Of a DNA stretch of 64,000 bases, positions 54,241-64,000 are shown in pieces. This stretch comes from Dermanyssus gallinae (taxonomy: Eukaryota; Arthropoda; Arachnida; Mesostigmata; Dermanyssidae). Position 1 is the first letter of the stretch. Each line of letters begins with the position of its first letter. The translations under genes were made by a program, and so were the position numbers. Location of the stretch: positions 1 through 64,000 of the forward strand of contig QVRM01003923.1 in assembly GCA_003439945.1 (NCBI GenBank). The letters are read 5' to 3'. The notes below the pieces were generated by a model, which worked only from the letters and a program-made list of their open reading frames with translations, searched no databases and was not told where the DNA came from.

Positions 54241-57130
54241 ATAATTATGAAGTGAAGCCACTTAATGTGATATATATATATATATATATATGTCCGTTAT
54301 GGTCGTCACCTCGCTGGTTCTTATACGAGTGTTTTTTTTTCGAGAGACTTGGCAAAACTTTGTCCCGATGCGGTGGCGGCGGCGCCGAGGTAAGACCATC
54401 GGTGGCAAATTCGAATTGTGGCGCCACTTAAGACGCACAGCAAGGCCGATCGAAACAAGAAACAAACGACAGTAAAATAGAAAACGCCCCCCCCCCCCTC
54501 CCTCCCCCGACAGGACAAGTCGAGCAGCCAAGAACACTTCCTTGAAGCCGAGAACGATTTTCGACGGGAAACGGAAGCTAGCTTCATTGCGGTCCGGTGA
54601 CCATCGCAGATCCAAACCTCTAACGACAACCACGACCACGACGACGCCGCCGACGACAGTAGAACTCTGCGAGCGGACTCGCTGCGAGTGGAGACGGTTG
54701 CACCGACCCCATTTTTGCTTGCTTTCGTCGCTACTCAATACGGATGCTGTTTGCACCGACCAGATGCCATCGACGCCCGATACCCCATGAGCCTTCGAGA
54801 TGGACGCCGTGGGGGAAGGCTCGGAGATGCGGCAGGAATGATGTTGATTATGATGATAATGATGATGTTGGTGTTGATAATGATGATGATGTTGGTGTTG
54901 ATGGTAATGAAGATGATGCTGCTGTTGATGGTGATGATGGTGTTGATGATGGTGATGATGATGATGGTGTTGATGGTGGTGCTGATGATGATTATAATGT
55001 CAGTGATGGCGGCGTGAACAGCGAGAAGCTGTGCAAGCGTTCGTCGTCGTAGCATCTTGTTCCTCTTCCTCCTCTGTTCCAATAATTAACGACAACCGAC
55101 GACTGGACGGCGATGCCGGAGGCGGCCGGGCGCGGGAGGTGGAACTGGACGGAGAACGCGGCCACGGACCGGAACACCGTAATGGGCGTAGTTTCCGGCG
55201 CGCTCCTGTCGAGGCGTTCAGCAAAGGAGGCGCACGCCCAGTGTACAGTGTCTGACGCACCGCTCGTTGTTCAGCCTGCTGTTGTGAGCCAAAAGTCAAT
55301 GATGCCATGCCGCCGCCCCCCTGATTGATACTGAAGACGACGCAACGACTCTTCCTGCTAGTCTTGCTGCAACTGCTGTGACAGTAACGGCATTGCATCG
55401 CCAATAACGACGACGCGCCGCCAGCAATGTCGTAAAGGCCCGCTGCCCACCGCTCCGAGTGCGCCACGGCGACTGCAGAGCGCAATGGCATTTGACACTG
55501 GAGCTACCGTTAGTTCGAGGCAAACGAGTAGTGTAGGTTTGAGTCGAGGGAGGGATCGAAGAACGAGCGTGAGAGTAGTGGCGTTGAAATTGAATACATA
55601 GCTGTAAATGGATAAAGGCAAGGATGCATGACAGGGTGGCAAGGCCACGCAAGGTCGTTCGAGGAGATAGATCGGCAGGACTGCTGGGTCTGTGCGGTAC
55701 AGTAAAAGCTAAACCTTTTCGTGTCAATTGGTATCGTGTGTCCCGCAAGTCAGGCGGAGCCTGCTTACGCTTAAAGCGCACACTGACTTCGACTGACTGA
55801 CTGCTTTTGGGTCGGCTAACTAAACGGGTACGGTGTAATCAATGCTACACATAGAGAGAGAGAGCTTTGACGGATAGATAGATTGATCGCCTGGGGCCAA
55901 GTCGGAAGCCCCAGACACTGGAATGAACATCACACTACTGCAAGTGTAGAATTTTTAGGGACCATGTTCGGCAGAGCAGCTTCCTGTCTAGTTGCCGTAC
56001 ACGCAGACCGGGAGTACCTGACCGTTTACCGATCGGTTACTATATCCGCAGTAGTCTGGGGAAACCAGTACGGTTAGAAGAACACGCCAAACGGAGTTTA
56101 GACGAGGTTTAATGCGCATAAACGCATGTTCCTTGTGTGCATTAAACACGACCTATCATGTAAACGAGGCTTTCCATCCATGAAGATTAAAAATGCGGGG
56201 GTTTTTGTCTGCTGGGGCTAGGGGTGTCTGCCTGCAAAAGCTAGAGATAATGTACAAGTGAGTACGTTGTTAGTAGCATTGTAAACCTTAAGGCCTGAGC
56301 TCGCTAAGGCCGGTACGAATATTTGTCAATTGGTACATTACGCACGACACGCCACCAGTATCAATGGAGTATCAGTGTCCATGTTGCCACAAGGTCTATT
56401 GGGGAAACCCTAGATATCTTAACATGTCTGGTCCTCGGTGCATTGAAGATATACCTCAGGTTAAGTTCCAAGCCCGTAGCGGACGAAGGATATCATAGGC
56501 TCATTCATAGTTGGCACTACTACTGTCCGCGGTTGCTTTGTGTCGTCTAAGAGTCGTGAAACAATCGAGTCTTTGACATGCTCAATCAAAATAAATGTCT
56601 ATGGCTTTTTACTATTTACATATTTTTGTTAAGTATATGAGAGAAAAGAATGCGTCAGATCGCGAGAACCCGAAGTGCCCGATGTCAAAAATACTCCGAC
56701 TTTTCTCAGCAAGCAACTAAGCTTCCGGCATCAAAGCGGAGCGCATACTGGCTGATGCAGTAGTGACCGCTCGATCATAAACGTATCACCCTTTCCTTTG
56801 CTAAGGTTGCCTAGAGCGCACTACAAGTTTCCGATGGAAGTGCCAGGCCAAAGATAGACAGTACTGTTTACTGTAACTCTGCAACTGCGGATAGGTATGC
56901 CACAACAAAAACATAACAGACCGAAAGGCTAAACTACTGCCAGCATACGCAACTTCAACTTAGACGAAGGTTTAAACTGCAACGGGATAACCGCGCTGAA
57001 AATAAAAGCAAAAGCCCATAAATGACCTAGGTATATATGGATCCTATTTAGAGCATTATTTACGAACCAATCGCCCTTGACGTCAGGCATTCTACTGCGC
57101 CGAATACCTTAACCGCATGAAAGCATCACT
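54241..57130. other. GC-rich, low-complexity region without firm gene
   Basis: (TA)n at about 54271-54290 is followed by GC-rich DNA with C-runs (about 54487-54497), an ACGACG-type stretch (about 54625-54655) and a GAT/GTT trinucleotide block at 54841-54995. All six frames between 54500 and 55800 are long but low complexity (Arg/Ser/Pro- or Val/Met-rich), so none is called. It could be 5' UTR or regulatory DNA of a host gene. From 55900 onwards nothing is recognisable. Confidence 0.4.
54841..54995. repeat. GAT/GTT trinucleotide repeat
   Basis: About 155 bp of GATGAT, GTTGAT and GGTGTT units. The open frames through it are products of the repeat. Confidence 0.9.
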
Positions 57131-57154
57131 TTCATCATTCTAGGTAGCACAGTT

Positions 57155-57338
57155 GTCGAGCCTGGTGGCGTGATGGCTTAAGTCTGCGTCTCGCAACCGG
57201 AGGAGGGACATAGGTGCGCGGGTTCGAGCCCCACCGTTGCACATTTGTATTTATAGGGGTCCGTCTACGAAGCAATGTGAACAACAGTTCCGTGGACTCT
57301 AAATCTTGGCTGAGGGTCAGCCCGAAAACTTTACTTAC
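57155..57338 (+). mobile_element. tRNA-derived SINE, monomer plus linker
   Basis: A box TGGCGTGATGGC (57166-57177), B box GGTTCGAGCCC (57221-57231), then the tail block shared with the 49.7-50.1 kb dimer. CTAGGTAGCACAGTT flanks it on both sides (57140-57154 and 57338-57352), which looks like a 15-bp TSD. Sequence to about 57404 to its right matches the linker of the dimer. Confidence 0.8.
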
Positions 57339-57726
57339 TAGGTAGCACAGTTACTATCATCAGCACTGTTGCATTGTCTTTGCGAATGGCTACATCTTGT
57401 CGACATGCACGACTTATATTGCTAAAGGCAGGTCAAACCTTCCCGTACCCTGTTGTCTAACAGTACAATCAGTCTGCTTTGTGCCTCATGTCATTATGGC
57501 TCTGGTCGGCATCCCTGTTGTTGTCCTGTCCTTTCCCATGTTCTCGTGACCCCATCGTTAAGCTTCGCCCCAAACACATACCCAATGATTAACCTACAGG
57601 GGTGTGGCACAGACACCAGTCGAGCGTACTCTGAAATGACGTCTCGCTGCAGTCTACCTGAGCTGCTCTGTTTAGGTGTGCTTCTGGCTACATCTAAATA
57701 CTCTTGTTACTATGCCTATTAAGCTA

Positions 57727-57757
57727 AGCGCCCCCGGATTGACTAGATCCGGGGCGC
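57727..57757. other. GC-rich hairpin
   Basis: AGCGCCCCCGGAT (57727-57739) pairs with ATCCGGGGCGCT (57746-57757): a 12-bp stem with one bulged C and a loop of about 6 nt. Function unknown. Confidence 0.7.
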
Positions 57758-58091
57758 TAACCGGTCGGTCCGGAATCGGTGGCAGTCACCTAGCCGTACA
57801 GATAGTACTCGAATAAGCCACTATAATATGACAATATGAATTCGTTGTTACATTGTCTATGTCGTATGCCTTACGTCTCGCGATTGGCGGGCCAGGGGAA
57901 TGTTAGTGTAGGAAGTCTACACATCTTACCACCACGAGGAAGGTGCCCGCAGCACGCATAATTCGCGCGCAATACGGAGAGACACATTGGAAAGAAAGTC
58001 ATAGTTACTTCCACAACGAGCGCATGCGTTTGTCTCGGCATGGTTTTGGGGGCGGCATGCCTCATAACCAACCGAGGAAAAAAGGTGGGCG

Positions 58092-58373
58092 ATGGGCTTC
58101 AGTGATGAGACTCAGCGGAGCATGCTCATATACTTATATGTGTTTGTGCGCAACGATGTGCCGGCGGTGGTAGCAAGCAACAATGATGAGGCCGTGGCCG
58201 ATGGAGACACGTGTCTGCTGGCGCGTTTCCCGAAGCTGAAGTCGTTGCTCGATTGGTCGGCAAGCGTCGCGCCGCAAGTCAAGAAGTTTTTCGTTGGAAC
58301 TTGGCGTGCGAGAACCGCCAATCGTCGGGTTGCGACGCCAAGCAGTAGTGTTGGTCGGAAACGGCAGCAGTAA
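58092..58373 (+). CDS. Possible short coding exon, unknown
   Basis: A 93-codon open frame with balanced composition and mostly non-repetitive sequence (DETQRSMLIYLYVFVRNDV, FPKLKSLLDWSASV, KKFFVGTW), ending just before the CAA/CAG tract. No domain is recognised. No ATG in strong context and no clear splice sites were identified, so chance is a real alternative. Confidence 0.25.
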   Translation: MGFSDETQRSMLIYLYVFVRNDVPAVVASNNDEAVADGDTCLLARFPKLKSLLDWSASVAPQVKKFFVGTWRARTANRRVATPSSSVGRKRQQ

Positions 58374-58488
58374 CAGCAGGAGCAGGAACAGCAACAAACG
58401 ACAGCAACAACAACAATAACAGCAACAACAACAACAACAACAGCAACAACAACAACAACAGCAACAACAACAACAAACAACAACAACG
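58366..58488. repeat. CAA/CAG trinucleotide tract
   Basis: About 120 bp of CAACAA and CAGCAA units. Directly after it a 43-codon Ala-rich ORF (58490-58621) begins ATGGCAGAG. No homology is recognised for it. Confidence 0.9.
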
Positions 58489-58972
58489 ATGGCAGAGGCA
58501 ACTACCGTGGCCGCAGCAACAACCGTTGCTGCTGCCGTTAGCGCCGCAGTCGCGATCGGCGCCGCTGTTTTGCTTCCACCGTCCAAAATTGGCGACGACA
58601 GAGGAAACGGGAAAATTTAGATTTATGGTGACGTTGTCAGTCGGGTTTCGTTCTGAAAAGAAGGAAGAACAAGTCGACGGCTGAACAAGTCCACGACGAC
58701 GACGGCGCAGAAGCAACGGCCGCGCAATTTGAAATCCCTGACCCTTGTCGGAGCGTCGAAGCAACCCCCCCGAACACCCCACCACCAGCCAGTCCCATCG
58801 CCCCAATGTTGCTCTTTGTCGCCTGCAGTTTTAGCCGGCCTCACCGGCGTCTCCATGTTCGATGTAGTTGTAAGCTCAGTGGCAGTAGTTGTAGTATCCC
58901 TGTCACTAGTCGAACCAATGGTAGTCGAAGTAGTTGTAGTAGTAGTAGTGGATGTAGTAGTCGCTGCGTGAA

Positions 58973-60372
58973 TCAATGGATGAACGGATCACTTTGGCAA
59001 CATGGCGCAAAGACAAGCGCGAAAGCGGATAGAGCGTGGTTGGGGGGGGGGGGGGGGGGGTCCGCAGCGAGGGAAACGAGCAAAGGCTTGGTACCTCGGG
59101 CCACAGAAAGGATCAGCTTAATTCCCCGAGGGGTGTCACTCCGGTGATGAACACGGTTGCTGCTGTGCGACCTGGATCTCGGGGGCACGCTGGGCCACCG
59201 ACAAGCACCGAGCCTCTACCGCCGCCGCCGCCGGCTCTGTCTGTGCTCCCTTCTGGCTAGGTGGGGCACGAGCTCCGGCTGGCCCCTGAGAAGAGCGAGG
59301 CTGTGCTTCTTACAGGACGGAAGAGGCACGGAGACGTCCGGCTGGCACTGGATGGAGTGGCCATTGAAGTCAAGCAATCAGCCCGATACCTGGGAGTGAC
59401 CATTGACAAAGCCCTCAATGGCAACATACATATAGATAAGGTACCGCCAAGGCAGAAAAGATCGTCAACAGCCTGGCTAAAATTCTGCCAAGAACACGTG
59501 GCGCGACTGAGGGCAGGAGAAGACTTCTTGCCTCTGTGGCAGAGTCCACCGTGCTTTACGCCGCACCTACGTGGGGTCCCAGCGCGATGAAGCTAAAGAG
59601 GAATAGAAACAAGCTTCTGAAGACGCAGCGCAAGCTCGCGATAAGAGTCGCTAGAGCGTATCGCACGGCCGAAACAACAGCGGTGATCGCGATCGCCAGG
59701 CTCATTCCGTGGCCTAGGCTAATCGAGGAGCGAGTGCGGCGAAGACGAGAACGCCAGAAGAAAGCGGTAGCTCGACAGCAAACGCTCGAGAACTGGCAAC
59801 GGGAATGGAGCCAACTGCCAACGGAGGCCCCAGGAGCCTGGACCCGCCAGGTTATCCCCGACCTCATTAAATGGTTCAAAAGAAAGCATGGCCACGTCAC
59901 CTATTATCTGACGCAGGTGCTAACGGGGCATGGATGCTTCCAAAAGTACCTGCACAGAGTGGGTAAAGTCGCGGAGCCTACGTGCGTTACTTGCGGCACG
60001 GGCGAGGTTGACGATGTTGCTCACACTGTCTTCCTCTGCCCAGCACTCGAGGCGGCACGAGCAGGTAGGAGCGCAGTGGCGGACCGTGCATGACGGTAAC
60101 CGACCTGGTTAACGCCATGCTCGAAAACGAGGAGAAATGGAAGCAAGGGCTGGACCTGGTAGAAGGCGTAATGAGGTTGAAGAACGAACTGGAGCGAGCA
60201 CGGGTGGCCGCGAGCCGACGACAAGAGACGTCCACAGCCAGCGGGTAGCGCCGAACGAGGAAAGCATAAAGGAGAATAGCAAGTGAAATCTCCATGTTTC
60301 AGTGATGTAAAACGAAAGTGTACCGCTGGAATATGGTTATATGAATAAAACCCTAATATTAAAAAAAAAAAA
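58973..60372 (+). mobile_element. Short R1-type LINE insertion with TSD and poly(A)
   Basis: AGTCGCTGCGTGAA occurs at 58959-58972 and 60373-60386, right after a poly(A) tract (about 60359-60373). The insert is 1.4 kb, too short for a complete R1-type LINE. From about 59260 it encodes the end of ORF2. The first 290 bp (58973-59260, with a G-run at 59041-59060) do not match ORF2 and are unexplained: an internal deletion joining 5' and 3' parts, or an inserted piece. It is a different subfamily from the 38-49 kb copy. Confidence 0.85.
59261..60248 (+). pseudogene. R1-type LINE ORF2 C-terminus
   Basis: Starts mid-RT at GHELRLAPEKSEAVLLTGRK and RYLGVTIDKALNG, and continues after a frame change near 59450-59530 as AESTVLYAAPTWG, RVARAYRTAETTAV, LTQVLTGHG and the zinc motif CVTCGTGEVDDVAHTVFLC (about 59983-60038). 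A further shift near 60090 leads to TVTDLVNAMLENEEKWK and stop TAG 60246-60248. It parallels residues 230-530 of the 46.98-48.84 kb part (for example CALCRSGETDDVEHTVLRC) but is clearly diverged. The catalytic RT core is absent. Confidence 0.85.
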
Positions 60373-60386
60373 AGTCGCTGCGTGAA

Positions 60387-61655
60387 CGCGAACCAGTGTT
60401 CAGGGACGTTGATCGCTTCGTATCCCTGAGATATAGAGAGAGGCTCACAGATAGGGAAAGGGAGAGAGGCTCACAGATAGGAAAAGAGAGAGAGGGGGGG
60501 GCACACAGATACGGAAAGAGTGGGAAGAAAGAGAGAGCGAGAGAGATAGAGGAAAAGATGCAAGCGGGGACACAAAGAGCAAGGAGTGAACACAAGCAAT
60601 CGTATCGGCGGGAAAAGAAAGGGGGAGAAGAACCGTTGAACAATGTCAGTCTGCCAACTAGCCATGCTGCGGGGGACGCGGCGGGGGGGGGGGGGGGGGG
60701 GTGTAGGATCGCAAGACGGAAACAAACAAGGTCGTCGCCGATCGAACGCAACACGGCCTAAAGGAAGCGCATAAGTTAGTGAGAGTGAGTCATGGCAAGC
60801 GGAGGAGAACTCCGGCAGCCAGAAGCAGAAGCAGGAAGAGCGAATTTATGTGCAGGATTTTGTGTGCTGTGTGTTGTGAGTTATCGAGTCGCCGCCGTCG
60901 TCGTCGTTGTCGTTGGGGACGTTTGACGTCAACGGCAAAACGACCACGCAGGGCCGTTGAAGATTGAGCACTTTGACGTTGCTGCTGCTGCTGTTGCTAC
61001 TGGCTGCTTCTAGACTACAGCCACTGCCACTCGGTACTCTACAACTGTTACTTCGGATGAGAGATCGACACTCGGGATAACTTGAATGATGAAGAACAAT
61101 GACAGTCCTTACGCCAGCCAGCCGCAGCCGACGTAGCAGTTGTAGCGCGTAGACCATCGTTCCTCAAGCACAGCACGTCAGCACGCCGATCCGACGAAGG
61201 CGGATATGCATAGCATGCTATGATGCCATACAAAAGACCAACGAGTCGCACTTGGTGAGCGCGCGCGCGCGAGGGAGAGGGAGAGAGAGCGAGAGATAGG
61301 GGGGGAGGCCGAGGAAGAACCTGAGTGTGAAGCGTGGCCAAAAGGCAAACATGATGGTTGTAGCAGGCAGGACGTCCAGAACGGCGGAACCGAAGTAGTA
61401 CCAAAGTTGATGATTGAGTCTGAATTGCGAGCACTGGCTATTGACACGGATTGATGACAATGCTTTGTGAGACCCACAACCATCTATTAACAGTAGGTAC
61501 CTTGACACACATCTGGCTGAATGTGAGGAAGGACGTTGATGGTGCTGCTAAAAAGGAGATGGTGAACTTTCACAACACATACAAACTTCTTTGAACTTTT
61601 TATTTTTTACAACATTAATCAGTATCTACATTCTATTATTTATTTTGTTCCATTA

Positions 61656-61659
<4 letters not shown>
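60387..61659. other. GA-rich and low-complexity DNA
   Basis: GAGAGA-rich stretches (about 60430-60560 and 61263-61300) and a G-run (60683-60702). No gene is recognised; the long frames on either strand follow the purine bias. Confidence 0.5.

Positions 61660-61738
<79 letters not shown>
61660..61738. repeat. (TA)n array
   Basis: About 79 bp of uninterrupted TA. Confidence 0.95.
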
Positions 61739-61739
<1 letters not shown>

Positions 61740-61740
<1 letters not shown>

Positions 61741-62980
61741 TTTTTTAAAACTCAGGTTAGAGCGTTAAAAAATCCCGCGCTTAGCTCTGCCTGCTTGTAA
61801 ACAGATCGAAGTTGGGCTGACGGACCTCAAAAAGAACGTTACTTAACGGAAGAACGCAAACAGATTCTAATTTTTTTATGAATATTAAAGCTCTCTACGG
61901 ACATGCTGGCTATCTTGTGTGCTATTTACAGTACAGGTAATCAGCAGAACAGATTAGGTAGCCAATATATCAAACCGCAGAAGACCACAGAGCTCGCTGG
62001 GTAAAGAAAATATAGCCCATCGACCGTGTGGAACCATGTCCGGAAACATCAGTTCCGAGACGTGCCCAACAACTAAGTGCTTCGCGCACCTCAACCTGGC
62101 GTATTTTGAAGTGGGATCTAGCAAAGAACTTGTCGGACACAACTAAATGGCTCAAGAGAGGGCTCGAAGCGCCCCTGGTTCTTATTATATTGCAAGATAG
62201 ATTTTGCGAACGATCATTGCCAAAATCTAATTATTAAGCAACTAAAAGACAAGACAAAGCCACAAACGGCGAATGTATGGTAGAATTTGCTCTATTATGG
62301 CTATTCGTAAAGTAACAGGCGACTTTAATCCTTTAGTAGGACTAACAATCATTCAAGTTCTACCGTTCCGATCCGCTGCTGTTGGCGTAGACTGCTGTCG
62401 GCGTAGACTGCTGTCGAGGGCTTGGTTGCTATGCGAATCGGGTTAGTCAAAAGTTAAAGGGCCAGGTTTCATCGAGCTACTCTGTATATATTTGAAGGGA
62501 ATATGTGTGTAATAATATGAGGCTAGAACTCTCAGAGTGAGGAATGCCAAATCTCTATACGTATGACGCCGTATGAGAAATTACAGAAGCAGAGAACAGC
62601 TTGGAACGTTCGCTGAGTACAGCTCGGCTCTGAGATGAACGAGTGATTGAGGTCACTGTCAGGACAACGAAACACCATTACCATTACCAATGGACTATTC
62701 ACATTTGCTTCCTCGTTCGAACTTTGTAACTAAAGCAGATGGCTGAAGCGTGCGTCGACACATGAAGCTAAGCGGGAGGTGCAATGGACCAGCGGAATCA
62801 GACCTTCCCTCATAGATAGCCGGCAATATCGTCGGAGGCGGAACCCTCGAAGCACGGCCGCTCCAGCTCGGTTTGCAACACAGCGCCGGGAGAAACAGCC
62901 ACTAAACTGGTTGCGCTGAACACGCTACATGTTCGTTCATTACTGATATTGTGTCTGCTGTCCTGTCAAATCATTGCTGC
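61740..62980. other. Unassigned DNA
   Basis: A tandem GGCGTAGACTGCTGTC pair lies at about 62384-62416. No gene recognised. Confidence 0.45.
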
Positions 62981-62984
62981 TTTT

Positions 62985-63178
62985 TTTTCGGACTGACACT
63001 CAGTCAACATTTAACGTGCACGGAATTTGTTTTCCATTGCTTCGTAGAACGACTAGATATATAGGTATAGAAGACCCCATAATGCAAATGTGCAACGGCG
63101 GGGATCAAATCCTTTGTGCACCTATGTATCTCTTCCAGCCGCAAGGCGCACACGAATGCACCACGCCACCACCGGGCC
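62985..63178 (-). mobile_element. tRNA-derived SINE, diverged monomer
   Basis: Minus-strand copy of the same SINE family. The A box region is at about 63160-63172 (rc of CACCACGCCACC) and the diverged B box at about 63106-63116. A CGGACTGACACTCAGTCAAC...ACGTGCACGGAA tail block ends in a short A-run (63115 side to 62985; T-run at 62982-62989 on the plus strand). It is older than the 49.7 and 57.2 kb copies and contains a small TA-rich insertion (about 63055-63065). Confidence 0.75.
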
Positions 63179-63189
63179 CGAAAAACGAC

Positions 63190-64000
63190 TGGTGACTGCT
63201 CATCGCAGAATGTCTCTGGGCAGGATGGCTCGACGTAAAATGTATCTGAATTTACTCAGGAGAGCTGAAAACAAGACGCCGATGGCGTTATGGTCATAGA
63301 CCGCAAAAGGTAGGCTCCCTTCCGTTACGTGGTGTGAAAGTTCTGGTGTTTTGTAAAGCACAAAGGATTACAGAGATTGCGCTTTTCAGAATGCCTGCCT
63401 TCAATGCTACGAGGACCCAATTGTATATCTATATATGCAACTGAGTCGTCTGGGTTAACAAATTACACAAAAGCGTTAGACGAATACCTTTCTCTGTGGG
63501 ACGATCTTAAATGCGGTAGCTGCTTGGAGACGAAGCTGTCGCTCAGCATCACAGGTATACTAAAATAGAAGTGATCAGATAGGCTAAAAAACGGTCTGTC
63601 CCGCTTAACGTGGGGCACTGCGTACGCGCGTAATGATCCGATACGAGACAACCAGCAGGTCTATTGATGGTGGCGGCTTTCAAACGGTCGAGTCAAGATC
63701 GCTTTAGGCGTATCGCCTTCTACGACTGCAGGCTGTGTTCTACCCTCTAATAGATAGTCTACTCTTAATGCAGCATGAAACTTTGCAAAAAGTGTATTTT
63801 TTTAAATTTTCTTAAATATTAATTAGTTCATAAAGCTATTATAGGATGGCTCACGTACAAGATATCCCCACGGCCATTTAATAAGCAAAGCTGTAGGATG
63901 TTGAACAGCAACTAATCGCAGATAGACACATTCGTTGATTAAAGTAGGGTACATCTTCGATGCAGTGATGTACGGCAGTTAGGTCAGCAGGTGTTCTGCC
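63190..64000. other. Unassigned DNA
   Basis: Short open frames only (for example 63377-63568), with no motif recognised. Confidence 0.45.

Noticed and set aside
54262..55491. Long minus-strand frames in GC-rich DNA
   Set aside because: Composition is Val-, Gly-, Ser- or Arg-rich from trinucleotide repeats; frames on the other strand are equally long, so there is no evidence for coding.
58112..58806. Minus-strand frames with poly-Cys and poly-Leu/Val
   Set aside because: Direct translation of the CAA/CAG tract in the antisense direction.

Overview
The window looks like non-genic, transposon-dense DNA from a eukaryote, most likely an arthropod. The evidence is the mix of R1-, R2- and CR1-type LINEs, Tc1/mariner/maT transposons, tRNA-derived SINEs and long (TA)n arrays, with no compact gene layout, operons or ribosome-binding sites. 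The species cannot be read from the sequence; an arachnid or mite would fit but is a guess. I found no unambiguous single-copy host gene. Two or three open stretches (15967-16425, 21805-22590, 58092-58373) could be host exons, at low to moderate confidence.

Left part, 1-15.9 kb. A broken Tc1-like transposase (minus strand) opens the window. From 4.2 to 15.7 kb, mobile elements alternate with (TA)n arrays. In order they are a fold-back element with about 217-bp terminal inverted repeats (4290-5083), a decayed R2-clade LINE (minus, 5230-8276), a 46-bp (TA)n array, a two-ORF LINE in the opposite direction (8323-13507), more (TA)n, and a mariner with perfect 28-bp terminal repeats (14340-15628). 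The two-ORF LINE is the most unusual element here. It has a gag-like ORF1 with zinc knuckles, and an ORF2 with an N-terminal C2H2 finger, a reverse transcriptase and a C-terminal restriction-like endonuclease.

Middle part, 16-38 kb. This holds mostly old debris: an APE-type LINE (17990-20640), a mariner remnant (25 kb), R1-type LINE remnants (26-27 kb plus, 33.5-34.2 kb minus), another mariner (31 kb, minus) and faint Ty3/gypsy traces (34.2 and 37 kb). Between them are long unassigned stretches.

Right part, 38-64 kb. A full-length R1-type LINE (38276-49042) is bounded by a 13-bp target-site duplication (TSD) and a poly(A) tail. Its ORF2 is split by a younger CR1/L2-type LINE (42920-47001) that made a perfect 15-bp TSD. 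The younger element has an intact reverse transcriptase ORF. Its ORF1 starts with a 2A-like ribosome-skipping peptide followed by a PHD-type zinc finger, and ORF1 and ORF2 lie in the same frame separated by one UGA. Farther right are a dimeric tRNA-derived SINE with its own TSD (49692-50088), two related SINEs (57.16 and 63.0 kb), a maT-like transposase (52 kb), and a second R1-type LINE fragment with a 14-bp TSD and poly(A) (58973-60372). GC-rich and trinucleotide-repeat DNA (54.5-61.5 kb) surrounds these.

Together the elements give a readable insertion history. Nearly all are dead through stop codons, frameshifts or lost catalytic residues. The CR1/L2-type element is the only one with a complete polymerase ORF.
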